The position numbers were made by a program, and so were the translations under genes. Below are positions 1-5,964 of a DNA stretch of 5,964 nt, piece after piece. Positions within the stretch are counted from its first letter, which is position 1. Each line of letters opens with the position of its first letter. Source of the DNA: Opitutia bacterium UBA7441 (GTDB lineage Bacteria > Verrucomicrobiota > Verrucomicrobiia > Opitutales > Coraliomargaritaceae); NCBI GenBank assembly GCA_002480015.1, contig DLQD01000068.1, positions 7,220 through 13,183 on the forward strand, given 5' to 3'. The notes below the pieces were generated by a model that was given only the letters and a program-made list of their open reading frames with translations, did not search any database and was not told the origin of the DNA.

Positions 1-1008
1 GAATGGACGATCCTGCGCGAAACGCTCAAGCAGCACAGTCCGAGCGTAGCAGCAAAATTTATCGATGAGGTCTGTTGGCGTACCTACTGGAAGGGCTGGC
101 TGCAACAGCACCCCGGCGTGTGGGATGACTACCTGGAGGAACTGGCAAGCACACGGCGCGCATTCCAGCGGCGAGCCGACTACGAAAAAGCCCAAATCGG
201 CGCAACGGGGATCGAATGCTTCGACGCCTGGGCCCGGGAGCTGATCGAGACCGGCTACCTGCACAACCACGCGCGTATGTGGTTCGCGAGTATCTGGATC
301 CATACACTCCATCTTCCCTGGGTCTTGGGCGCAGCGTTTTTCCACAAGCACCTCTATGATGGGGACCCGGCATCGAACACCCTAAGCTGGCGCTGGGTAG
401 CGGGTCTGCACACAGCTGGCAAATGCTACCTCGCGCGCGCCAGCAACATCGAAAAATATACAGACGGGCGCTTCAAGCCAGACGCCATACTCGCCAACGA
501 GCCGCGAATTCCGGAGACAAGCTTCAGTCGGCCCGAAAAAGTGCCGCTGGCTGACGTGCCCCCACTACCTCAAGCTGGTCGGCTCGGCTTGATCCTTCAC
601 GAGGATGATCTTTCCGCGGTCGACTGGTTAGCGAGAGCCAGTAAGCCCACCACGGTCTGCGGATTCTTCGCCGAAGCAGCCTATCGCGCGCACGACATCG
701 CCGAAAGAGTGATTGATTTTAGGCGGGCATGCATGGCCTCCGCGCTGCCTGCATCCGCGAAACTGGCTTCCCACACCGAATCGGTCATTGAATGGGCCGT
801 TCACCAAGACCTGGATGCCGTGGTTCTCGCTGAACCACCGGTCGGACTCTGGACTCCGATCGTACCTGAGCTGCGCGTTCGATTGGAGGCCCTCGGCATC
901 GGCCTCCATTGCGCCCGGCACTGGTGGGACGCACATTTCTTTCCCCAGGCGGGAGCGGGATTCTTCAAATTAAAAAAGTCCATCCCCCAAGCGATCGAAC
1001 AATTATGA
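1..1008 (+). CDS. Photolyase/cryptochrome-family FAD-binding protein, 5' end missing
   Basis: The frame is open from base 1, so the gene starts outside the window; 335 residues are visible. The GTG at 118 is internal, because photolyase similarity extends upstream of it. Residues 1 to about 160 match the helical FAD-binding core of photolyases, which use blue light to repair pyrimidine dimers or act as light sensors. Visible signatures are ExxW at 23-26 (E. coli Glu274/Trp277, lesion contact), GATG at 67-70, HNHARM at 88-93, DGDPASN at 120-126 (its Asn equals Asn378 near the flavin N5) and WRW at 130-132 (Trp382/Trp384). After a linker, residues 194-335 form an alternating beta/alpha region that resembles the antenna-binding domain normally found at the N-terminus (see findings). 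Its stop overlaps the next start by 4 bases. Family membership is firm. Repair versus signalling, and the lesion type, cannot be told. Confidence 0.88.
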   Translation, partial: EWTILRETLKQHSPSVAAKFIDEVCWRTYWKGWLQQHPGVWDDYLEELASTRRAFQRRADYEKAQIGATGIECFDAWARELIETGYLHNHARMWFASIWIHTLHLPWVLGAAFFHKHLYDGDPASNTLSWRWVAGLHTAGKCYLARASNIEKYTDGRFKPDAILANEPRIPETSFSRPEKVPLADVPPLPQAGRLGLILHEDDLSAVDWLARASKPTTVCGFFAEAAYRAHDIAERVIDFRRACMASALPASAKLASHTESVIEWAVHQDLDAVVLAEPPVGLWTPIVPELRVRLEALGIGLHCARHWWDAHFFPQAGAGFFKLKKSIPQAIEQL

Positions 1009-1985
1009 CAAGCATCTACACACAAGCCATGCGGGGAGCCCTCGCCGCCGATGCCGTCGCCATGCCTGTGCACTGGTATTACGATACCGACGCGCTCGAC
1101 CGCGACTATGGACGGCTCGAGGGCTACGTCGTCCCAAAAAACCCTCACAGCGGCAGTATACTCTGGCGCTCAAAATACACGCCCCGAAACGAACGCGGCA
1201 ACATCCTTCACGACCAGGCTCAGTTTTGGGGTCGGCGCGGGATTCACTACCACCAGTTTTTGGAGGCTGGGGACAATACGGTCAACTACCAGCTCGGGCT
1301 GGAGCTCTACCGTCTCGTCTCGGAGCACGGCGGTTACGACCCGGACGCCTGGCTCGAGCGCTACATTGCCTGCATGCTGAAGCCCGGTTGGCACAAGGAC
1401 ACTTATCTCGAAGAATACCACCGTGCGTTTTTCGACAACTACGCCCAAGGTAAGGCGCCGCGCAAGTGCGGGATCGACGACCTGCACATCGGCGGCATCA
1501 GCCAAATCCCCTGTCTGCTCGCCGCACTCGACGAGGTCGGCCTGTATGCACCGGACGAATCACTAAAAATCGTCGAAACCCACATCGACCTGACCCACCG
1601 AAACCACCACGTGAGGCAAGCCGCTGCCACACTGACACGATTATTGCAGCAACTCAGCCACGGTGCCGGGCTCCACGAAGCCCTTGAAAGTGAAGCAGCC
1701 GCCTACGCAACGATCGCCCAGTTTGAAACCTGGTCGAAGTTCCCGGATCGGGTCGTGATCGGCCGTCAGTTGACGCCGGCCTGTTACTTGCTGGAATCCT
1801 TCACCGCCAGCCTCTACTTGAGCTGGAAATACGCTGATGAGTTCAGCGCAGGCATACTCGCCAATGCGCATTGCGGGGGAGACAACTGCCACCGGGGTGC
1901 CGTGGTCGGCGCCTTACTGGGCGCGGCCAACGGCGTGCCAGAGCGTTGGCGGAAAGGTCTGAAAGCACTCCCATCCCAGTCATGA
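1005..1985 (+). CDS. ADP-ribosylglycohydrolase-like protein
   Basis: This 326-residue protein has the layout of the ADP-ribosylglycohydrolase (DraG/ARH) superfamily, all-helical enzymes that remove ADP-ribose from proteins or small molecules using a two-metal centre. Landmarks are an N-terminal GALAADAVAMPVHW at 11-24, GDNT at 89-92 (position of the usual GDDT metal motif), DDLHIGG at 158-164, LTHRNHH at 196-202 and GGDNCHRGAVVGALLGA at 291-307 (position of GGDTDT). The second Asp in both metal motifs is replaced, so metal binding may differ from that of classical enzymes. The ATG at 1005 is chosen because it overlaps the upstream stop as ATGA and places the conserved N-terminal helix at residue 11; in-frame codons back to 909 lie inside the photolyase-like gene. 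There is no Shine-Dalgarno sequence, so translation is probably coupled. No signal peptide is seen, so it is likely cytoplasmic. The substrate is unknown. Confidence 0.85.
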   Translation: MTSIYTQAMRGALAADAVAMPVHWYYDTDALDRDYGRLEGYVVPKNPHSGSILWRSKYTPRNERGNILHDQAQFWGRRGIHYHQFLEAGDNTVNYQLGLELYRLVSEHGGYDPDAWLERYIACMLKPGWHKDTYLEEYHRAFFDNYAQGKAPRKCGIDDLHIGGISQIPCLLAALDEVGLYAPDESLKIVETHIDLTHRNHHVRQAAATLTRLLQQLSHGAGLHEALESEAAAYATIAQFETWSKFPDRVVIGRQLTPACYLLESFTASLYLSWKYADEFSAGILANAHCGGDNCHRGAVVGALLGAANGVPERWRKGLKALPSQS

Positions 1986-2200
1986 AAAAGCAGCCCACGA
2001 ATATTCAAGCCCACCTATGCCCCCTCGACCTCCGTAAGATGCAGATGACCTACGAGACGGAAAACAGTCGGCGCGTCATTTTTCTACCACCAATGCCAAT
2101 CAATGACTCCGAACCCGAACCGCACGGCGCCGGCAGCTTCCACGACCCCGAACACCACCACCTACTCATGGATCGGGTTGAAGCGATGTTACAGAAATGA
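1982..2200 (+). CDS. Small protein of unknown function, third gene of the cassette
   Basis: I do not recognise this 72-residue protein. The ATG at 1982 overlaps the previous stop as ATGA, repeating the junction upstream, which is the main reason to believe it is a gene and to choose this start over the longer frame opening at 1871. The protein starts with a basic stretch (MKK), has a predicted beta-like VIFLPPMP at 32-39, then a Pro, His and acidic-rich middle (NDSEPEPHG at 41-49, DPEHHH at 55-60) and a short amphipathic C-terminal helix (LLMDRVEAMLQK, 61-72). There is no membrane segment or signal peptide. The His cluster could bind metal, but that is only inference. It may be a small partner of the two upstream proteins. 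No terminator for the plus-strand operon is evident after it. Confidence 0.62.
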   Translation: MKKQPTNIQAHLCPLDLRKMQMTYETENSRRVIFLPPMPINDSEPEPHGAGSFHDPEHHHLLMDRVEAMLQK

Positions 2201-2227
2201 ACAAACGCAGCCCGCTCTTTCAGTGCA

Positions 2228-2332
2228 CTACTTTTCCTTCTTCTCGCTGGCGTAGATCGTGATATCGGCCGACTTCGTAGCGGTGATCTCTTGGGCGCGC
2301 TTGAGAGCGTCGCGGGTCGAAATAGTGGAGTT
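2228..2332 (-). pseudogene. C-terminal remnant resembling a DUF2188 protein
   Basis: On the minus strand a 34-codon open stretch ends at a TAG (2228-2230) and is bounded upstream by an in-frame TAA (2333-2335), with no ATG, GTG or TTG start. Its residues include STRDALKRAQEI, then ADITIY and a lysine/glutamate tail (SEKKEK). This follows the pattern I know from the C-terminal half of DUF2188 proteins: T..EA...AREIA, then AELVIH. Intact members are longer, with an N-terminal strand region that is absent here. The simplest reading is a decayed gene end lying behind thrC. Chance coding-like sequence remains possible in so short a stretch. Confidence 0.3.
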
Positions 2333-2345
2333 TTAAAAGACACGA

Positions 2346-2375
2346 CGTAGCACAGGCAGAGATACCTGTACTACG
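2346..2375 (-). terminator. Possible rho-independent terminator of thrC
   Basis: One base past the thrC stop, an 11-base stem (2346-2356 with 2365-2375) closes an 8-base loop. On the minus-strand RNA the single non-Watson-Crick position is a G.U pair; on the plus strand it would be a C.A mismatch, which supports use in the thrC direction. The uridines are not directly next to the stem: TCGTG intervenes before TCTTTT, so termination may be weak. Confidence 0.45.
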
Positions 2376-2376
2376 A

Positions 2377-3729
2377 TTACACATGCGCCCGCATAAAGGC
2401 TTTTATTGCTTCAGGGGTCGGCTCGACGCTATACTTGACGATCGGCCGCGACTTCAAGGCTTCCAGCGAAGGATGCGTGGAGTCCTGCCCGATGGCAGAC
2501 TCGATTGTGTCGGGGAATTTGGCCGGGTGCGCGGTGGCAAGGATGATTTCCTTGCCTTCGAAACCTTCGGCAAACCCGCAGGCTGTGTGCGGATCGGCGA
2601 CGTAGCCGTAGGTCGCATACACGTCTTTAATGATTTGGGCGATCTGTGCGTCATCGGTGCGTGAACTACTGAAGCCGGCGCTTTCGAATGTCTCGAAAAC
2701 GTATTTACCAGTTGATTTGAAGGTCGCGATGATTTCACGCACTCGGGCGGGATCACGACCTTCGGCATAGTAGATAAAACGCTCGAAATTGGATGCTACC
2801 TGGATGTCCATCGAGGGCGCGACGCTCGGGGCGACGGCTTCGAGCTCGTACGTCCCCGTTTGAAAAAGGCGGTGGAGAATGTCGTTCTGGTTCGTCGCTA
2901 CGCGGAAGCCTTTGATCGGCACGCCAATGCGCTGCACAAGCCAGCCGGCGAGCACGTTGCCAAAGTTCCCCGTCGGCACAACGAAAGTGATGTCTGAGCG
3001 CAGGTCATCCGGCAGGCTAAAGAAGGCATATAGGTAATAGACGCACTGCGCGAGGATGCGGGCGAGGTTGATCGAATTGACGGCGGAGAGGCCCACCTCT
3101 TCGGCGAAAGCACGGTCTTCGAAGACCGTCTTCATCGCGGTCTGCGCGTCGTCGAAACTGCCCTTGATCGCGAGCGGGAAGACGTTATCCGCGCCCGTGC
3201 AGGTCATCTGGCGCTCCTGTAGCGGCGAAATGCGCCCGTCGGGATAGAGGATAAAGGTCGTCACGCCCTCCTTGCCGAGGAGGCCGTGGATGGCGGCCGC
3301 GCCAGTGTCGCCGGAAGTCGCGCCGAGCACGGAAATGCGGTGCCCCGTGTGTGTGATCTGCGACTCGTAGAGATTGCCGAGCAGCTGCAGCGCAAAATCT
3401 TTGAACGCCAGCGTGGGGCCGTGGAAGAGCTCCAGCACATAGCGGTCGTCGTCCAGCTTAACGATGGGCGCGATGTCTGCGTGGTCGAAATTCGTGTAGC
3501 TGCGGGCGACGATCCGTTTGAGTTCCGCCGGATCGATATCGGTGGCGAAGATGCCGAAAAAAGCCTCGCAGAGCTCGGCGTAACTGAGGTTTTCCCAGTC
3601 GGCAAGGTGAGGCTTCAGGTCAGGCAGCTCCTCGGGAAGGTAGAGACCCCCATCGGGCGCGAGCCCCTGCGCCACCGCAGTGGAAAAAGAGACGGGAGGC
3701 ACTTGGCCGCGTGTGCTGATGTAGTGCAT
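2377..3729 (-). CDS. thrC: Threonine synthase
   Basis: This PLP enzyme converts O-phosphohomoserine to threonine and phosphate, the last step of threonine synthesis, in the cytoplasm. At 450 residues it fits the longer E. coli/yeast-like class. The N-terminal threonine synthase domain starts with STRG and SFSTAVAQGLAPDGGLYLPEE (residues 14-34). The PLP lysine is K110 in HGPTLAFKDF (103-112). LGATSGDTGAAA (135-146) and VPTGNFGNVLAGW (251-263) bind the cofactor phosphate. Further family blocks are PSMDIQVASNFER (305-317), DPHTACGFA (379-387) and ATAHPAKFP (398-406). The start ATG lies 6 bases after the lysC stop with no Shine-Dalgarno sequence, so it is probably translated by coupling from lysC in one mRNA. 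The protein looks intact. The hom and thrB genes that make its substrate are not in the window. Confidence 0.97.
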   Translation of the reverse strand: MHYISTRGQVPPVSFSTAVAQGLAPDGGLYLPEELPDLKPHLADWENLSYAELCEAFFGIFATDIDPAELKRIVARSYTNFDHADIAPIVKLDDDRYVLELFHGPTLAFKDFALQLLGNLYESQITHTGHRISVLGATSGDTGAAAIHGLLGKEGVTTFILYPDGRISPLQERQMTCTGADNVFPLAIKGSFDDAQTAMKTVFEDRAFAEEVGLSAVNSINLARILAQCVYYLYAFFSLPDDLRSDITFVVPTGNFGNVLAGWLVQRIGVPIKGFRVATNQNDILHRLFQTGTYELEAVAPSVAPSMDIQVASNFERFIYYAEGRDPARVREIIATFKSTGKYVFETFESAGFSSSRTDDAQIAQIIKDVYATYGYVADPHTACGFAEGFEGKEIILATAHPAKFPDTIESAIGQDSTHPSLEALKSRPIVKYSVEPTPEAIKAFMRAHV

Positions 3730-3735
3730 AGAGAG

Positions 3736-4950
3736 CTAAGCGTTGAGCCCAAAAGCGGCATGTACCATGCGGGCGGCTTCGTCGGCGTCGTCAGGGTCGA
3801 TGCCGACGGAGATTTTGATCTCCGACGTGCTGACGAGCTGAATGTTGATCCCGCCCTCGGCCAGCGCTTGGAAGAGTGTGGCGGCGACGCCGGAGTGCGA
3901 GCGCATGCCGACGCCGACGACGGAGACCTTGGCGATGTCGCTGGCCTCGAAGAGCTTGCCGGCAGCTTCGTCAGGGAAGGACGCGATGACCGCTTTCTCC
4001 GCGCGGTAGATGTCGTCGCGCGGCACGGTGAAGGTAAGGTTGGCTTTGCCGTCGCGACCGATGTTTTGCACGATCATATCGACGCTGATACCGGCGGCGC
4101 CGAGCGCCTGGAAGAGCTTGGCGGCGGTGCCGGGGCGGTCGGGCAGATCACTGACCACAATCTTGGCTTGGTTCTTGTCAAGGGCGACGCCGCTCACGAC
4201 GACATCTTCCATGGAGGCGACTTCTTCTTTCACAATAGTACCCGGGTTGTTGTTAAAACTGGAGCGGACTTCGAAAACGACATTGAATTTTTGAGCGAAC
4301 TCGACGGCACGATTCTGCATAACCTTCGAACCAGAGCTAGCCAGCTCCAGCATTTCCTCGTAGGAAATTGCATCGAGCTTCTTAGCGTCGGGCACCACGC
4401 GGGGGTCGGCCGTGTAGACGCCATCCACATCAGTGCAAATCTGGCAGAGGTCGGCCTTCAGCGCGGCGGCGATGGCGATGGCGCTGAGGTCGGAGCCGCC
4501 ACGGCCGAGCGTGGTGATCTGGCCGTCGGCAGAATGGCCCTGGAATCCGGCGAGGATGACGACCTTACCTTCGTCGAGTTGCTGCTTCAGGTCGCCCCCG
4601 GAAATGCTGGTAATGCGGGCACGGGTGTGCGCCGGATCGGTCAAAATACCCGCCTGCAAACCTGTTCGGGACACTGCGGGCACGCCGATTGCATGGAGTG
4701 CCATAGCGGTCAGAGCGATGGTCTCCTGCTCGCCGACGGCGAGGAGCATGTCCATCTCGCGCTCGTCAGGATGCGGGTTGAGCGCTTTGGCGCGGCCGAT
4801 CAACTCGTTGGTCACCCCGGAGCGGGCAGAAACAACTACAACGACCTGATGACCGGCTGCGTATGTTTCTTTAACCCGTTGAGCGACGTTTTTGATCCGG
4901 TCGATATCTCCGACCGAAGTGCCGCCGTATTTTTGAACAATGAGGGACAT
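3736..4950 (-). CDS. lysC: Aspartate kinase (aspartokinase) with two ACT domains
   Basis: It phosphorylates aspartate to aspartyl phosphate, the committed step toward lysine, threonine, methionine and diaminopimelate. The 404-residue length and absence of a homoserine dehydrogenase domain make it a monofunctional enzyme of the Corynebacterium/Bacillus/Pseudomonas type. The kinase domain (1 to about 245) shows KYGGTSVG (7-14), VGEQETIAL (72-80), GRGGSDLSA (149-157), TDVDGVYTADPR (173-184) and a SYEEMLELASSGSKV block (196-210). Two ACT domains (about 260-335 and 343-404) are expected to bind lysine and/or threonine for feedback inhibition; SEIKISV (376-382) is typical of the second. The start at 4950 gives the conserved MSLIVQKYGG N-terminus. 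The frame stays open 37 codons further upstream, but that extension has no family likeness. It is first in an operon with thrC. I see no lysine riboswitch or threonine-rich leader peptide upstream. Confidence 0.97.
   Translation of the reverse strand: MSLIVQKYGGTSVGDIDRIKNVAQRVKETYAAGHQVVVVVSARSGVTNELIGRAKALNPHPDEREMDMLLAVGEQETIALTAMALHAIGVPAVSRTGLQAGILTDPAHTRARITSISGGDLKQQLDEGKVVILAGFQGHSADGQITTLGRGGSDLSAIAIAAALKADLCQICTDVDGVYTADPRVVPDAKKLDAISYEEMLELASSGSKVMQNRAVEFAQKFNVVFEVRSSFNNNPGTIVKEEVASMEDVVVSGVALDKNQAKIVVSDLPDRPGTAAKLFQALGAAGISVDMIVQNIGRDGKANLTFTVPRDDIYRAEKAVIASFPDEAAGKLFEASDIAKVSVVGVGMRSHSGVAATLFQALAEGGINIQLVSTSEIKISVGIDPDDADEAARMVHAAFGLNA
4210..4212 (-). promoter_or_regulatory. Possible internal start codon for a lysC beta subunit
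   Basis: Met247 of lysC sits exactly between the kinase domain and the ACT domains, in MEDVVVSGVALDKNQAKI. In Bacillus subtilis and Corynebacterium glutamicum an in-frame start at the equivalent place yields a separate ACT-only beta subunit, giving an alpha2beta2 enzyme. A purine-rich AAGAAG lies about 9 bases before this ATG, which is not a strong ribosome site. The position is seen directly; its use is inference. Confidence 0.28.
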
Positions 4951-4991
4951 CTTTTTGAAAAATTGATGAAGCGCAGTAGCGCGTAAATGGT

Positions 4992-5006
4992 AAATCGGAA
5001 CGATTT
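4992..5006. repeat. Short inverted repeat upstream of lysC
   Basis: Perfect 6-base arms AAATCG/CGATTT flank a 3-base spacer, centred about 50 bases before the lysC start in the divergent lysC-pyrH gap. It could be an operator or a small leader hairpin, but arms this short occur by chance. No clear lysC promoter was recognised in the gap. Confidence 0.2.
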
Positions 5007-5152
5007 GCCCCGAAGGAGTGAATGAAACGGGTGCCCTATGGGCGCAGAATGAACCAATCAAGAAATGTTGAAAACTGTGAAAAGTGAAGCCGCTTACGCA
5101 ATACTAGCAGGCGGAAGTTTCAAGGAAAGATTCTCCGGCGTGAAGACATAGG

Positions 5153-5181
5153 TTGACGAGTCGAACAAAAGGGCGTTTAAG
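5153..5181 (+). promoter_or_regulatory. Predicted sigma70-type promoter of pyrH
   Basis: TTGACG at 5153-5158 (5 of 6 to the consensus -35) and TTTAAG at 5176-5181 (4 of 6 to the -10) are separated by 17 bases, the optimal spacing. Transcription would begin about 5187-5191, at or just before the pyrH ATG at 5191, implying a leaderless or nearly leaderless message. Confidence 0.42.
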
Positions 5182-5190
5182 AACTTTTTA

Positions 5191-5934
5191 ATGACAACAT
5201 CAGACCAATCGGGGGCACCTCAACCGAAATACAAGCGTATCATCCTCAAATTGAGCGGTGAAGTGCTGCGAAATGCCGAAGATGGCGAACCCATTGATCC
5301 GGCGACCCTTAAGTCGATCTGCGAAGAGGTGAAGCAAGTCTACGATATCGGGGTGCAAGTCGGCCTCGTGATCGGCGGCGGCAATATCTTCCGCGGCCTT
5401 AGCGGCGCCGAAATGAAGGGCGTGGATCGCACGACCGGTGACTACATGGGTATGCTGGCCACAGTGATCAACGGCCTCGCACTGATGGACTGCCTGGAGA
5501 AACTAGGGGTCACCGTGCGCTTGCAGAGTGCGATCCCCATGGACAAGCTGGCCGAACCTTTCATCCTGCGCCGGGCAACTCGCCACCTAGAGCGCGGTCG
5601 CGTGGTGATCTTTGCCGGTGGCACGGGCAACCCTTACTTTTCGACCGACACGACGGCCGCACTGCGAGCCAGCGAAATCGGCGCGGACATGCTGATGAAG
5701 GCGACCAAAGTCGACGGCATTTACGACAAAGACCCAGCCCAACACAGCGACGCAGTCAAATACGACCACATCCCCTACATCGATGCCCTGCGCGACCGCC
5801 TGAAAATCATGGATTCGACCGCTTTTTCCCTTTGCATGGAAAACAAGCTGCCTATTCTCGTCTTCAGCATGCGCGAGCGCGGCTCAATCTACCGCGCTGT
5901 AATGGGTGAGGAGATCGGCACGTTGGTTAACTAG
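5191..5934 (+). CDS. pyrH: Uridylate kinase (UMP kinase)
   Basis: It transfers phosphate from ATP to UMP to give UDP in pyrimidine nucleotide synthesis. This is the bacterial hexameric enzyme of the amino-acid kinase fold, unrelated to the eukaryotic UMP/CMP kinases and usually GTP-activated and UTP-inhibited. The 247 residues compare with 241 in E. coli; the excess is a short polar N-terminal tail before YKRIILKLSGE (14-24). Further signatures are IGGGNIFRG (61-69), RTTGDYMGMLATVIN (80-94), FAGGTGNPYFSTDTTAA (141-157), KATKVDGIYDKDP (170-182) and MDSTAFSLCMENKLPI (207-222). The ATG at 5191 has no Shine-Dalgarno sequence, but no other in-frame start precedes the conserved region closely, and the predicted promoter fits it. 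In many bacteria frr follows pyrH; the window ends 30 bases after the stop, so this cannot be checked. It is transcribed divergently from lysC. Confidence 0.97.
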   Translation: MTTSDQSGAPQPKYKRIILKLSGEVLRNAEDGEPIDPATLKSICEEVKQVYDIGVQVGLVIGGGNIFRGLSGAEMKGVDRTTGDYMGMLATVINGLALMDCLEKLGVTVRLQSAIPMDKLAEPFILRRATRHLERGRVVIFAGGTGNPYFSTDTTAALRASEIGADMLMKATKVDGIYDKDPAQHSDAVKYDHIPYIDALRDRLKIMDSTAFSLCMENKLPILVFSMRERGSIYRAVMGEEIGTLVN

Positions 5935-5943
5935 TTTTAATCC

Positions 5944-5964
5944 TAACTCCCAACTCCTAACTCC
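5944..5964. repeat. Seven-base tandem repeat, at least three copies
   Basis: The last 21 bases are TAACTCC, CAACTCC, TAACTCC: three consecutive 7-base units differing at one base. The array begins 9 bases after the pyrH stop and may continue beyond the window edge. Its strong strand asymmetry (only pyrimidines and A) is typical of a simple-sequence repeat. Confidence 0.7.

Noticed and set aside
909..1004. A longer start for the ADP-ribosylglycohydrolase-like gene
   Set aside because: The extra codons lie in another frame of the photolyase-like gene, while the ATGA overlap at 1005 matches the second junction in the operon and the expected protein start.
2223..2230. Palindrome AGTGCACT after the small gene as a plus-strand terminator
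   Set aside because: It is an 8-base palindrome with no loop and is too short to act as a terminator stem; the pyrimidine run after it is mixed C and T.
3286..4986. A 566-codon open reading frame on the plus strand, opposite thrC and lysC
   Set aside because: It runs antisense across two well-conserved genes and their junction, and its translation shows no recognisable domain. Long antisense frames are common opposite GC-rich coding sequence.
4951..5061. A 37-codon N-terminal extension of lysC
   Set aside because: The frame is open, but the aspartokinase family begins at MSLIVQKYGG; the extension has no family likeness and would lie in the divergent promoter gap.
4951..5190. A lysine riboswitch or threonine attenuator upstream of lysC
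   Set aside because: The region shows no extended lysine-riboswitch architecture that I can recognise and no short leader frame rich in threonine or isoleucine codons followed by a terminator hairpin.

Overview
The window is dense bacterial DNA of fairly high GC. It holds six genes in three transcription units, one probable gene remnant and a few small sites. The conserved genes (lysC, thrC, pyrH) look like those of a Gram-negative bacterium. Their sequence style and the lack of Shine-Dalgarno sequences make me lean to Verrucomicrobiota (Opitutae-like), but this is a low-confidence guess without a database search.

Left, 1-2200, plus strand: a tight three-gene cassette. It begins inside a photolyase/cryptochrome-family gene cut by the window edge. 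Next come an ADP-ribosylglycohydrolase-like gene and a 72-residue protein of unknown function. Both junctions are ATGA overlaps of 4 bases, so the three are almost certainly one translationally coupled operon. The photolyase-like protein carries the FAD-binding core first and an alpha/beta domain resembling the photolyase antenna domain after it, the reverse of the usual order. This cassette is the least ordinary part of the window.

Middle, 2201-2376: a short convergent gap. It contains a 34-codon minus-strand reading frame with no normal start that looks like the C-terminal end of a DUF2188-like protein, and a hairpin directly behind thrC that may be its terminator.

Right, 2377-4950, minus strand: lysC (aspartate kinase) followed 6 bases later by thrC (threonine synthase). 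These encode the first and last steps of the aspartate-to-threonine pathway; asd, hom and thrB are not here. A 240-base divergent gap follows, with a plausible pyrH promoter placed so close to the start codon that the mRNA would be nearly leaderless. Then comes pyrH (UMP kinase, 5191-5934, plus strand). The last 21 bases are three copies of a 7-base tandem repeat running off the window.
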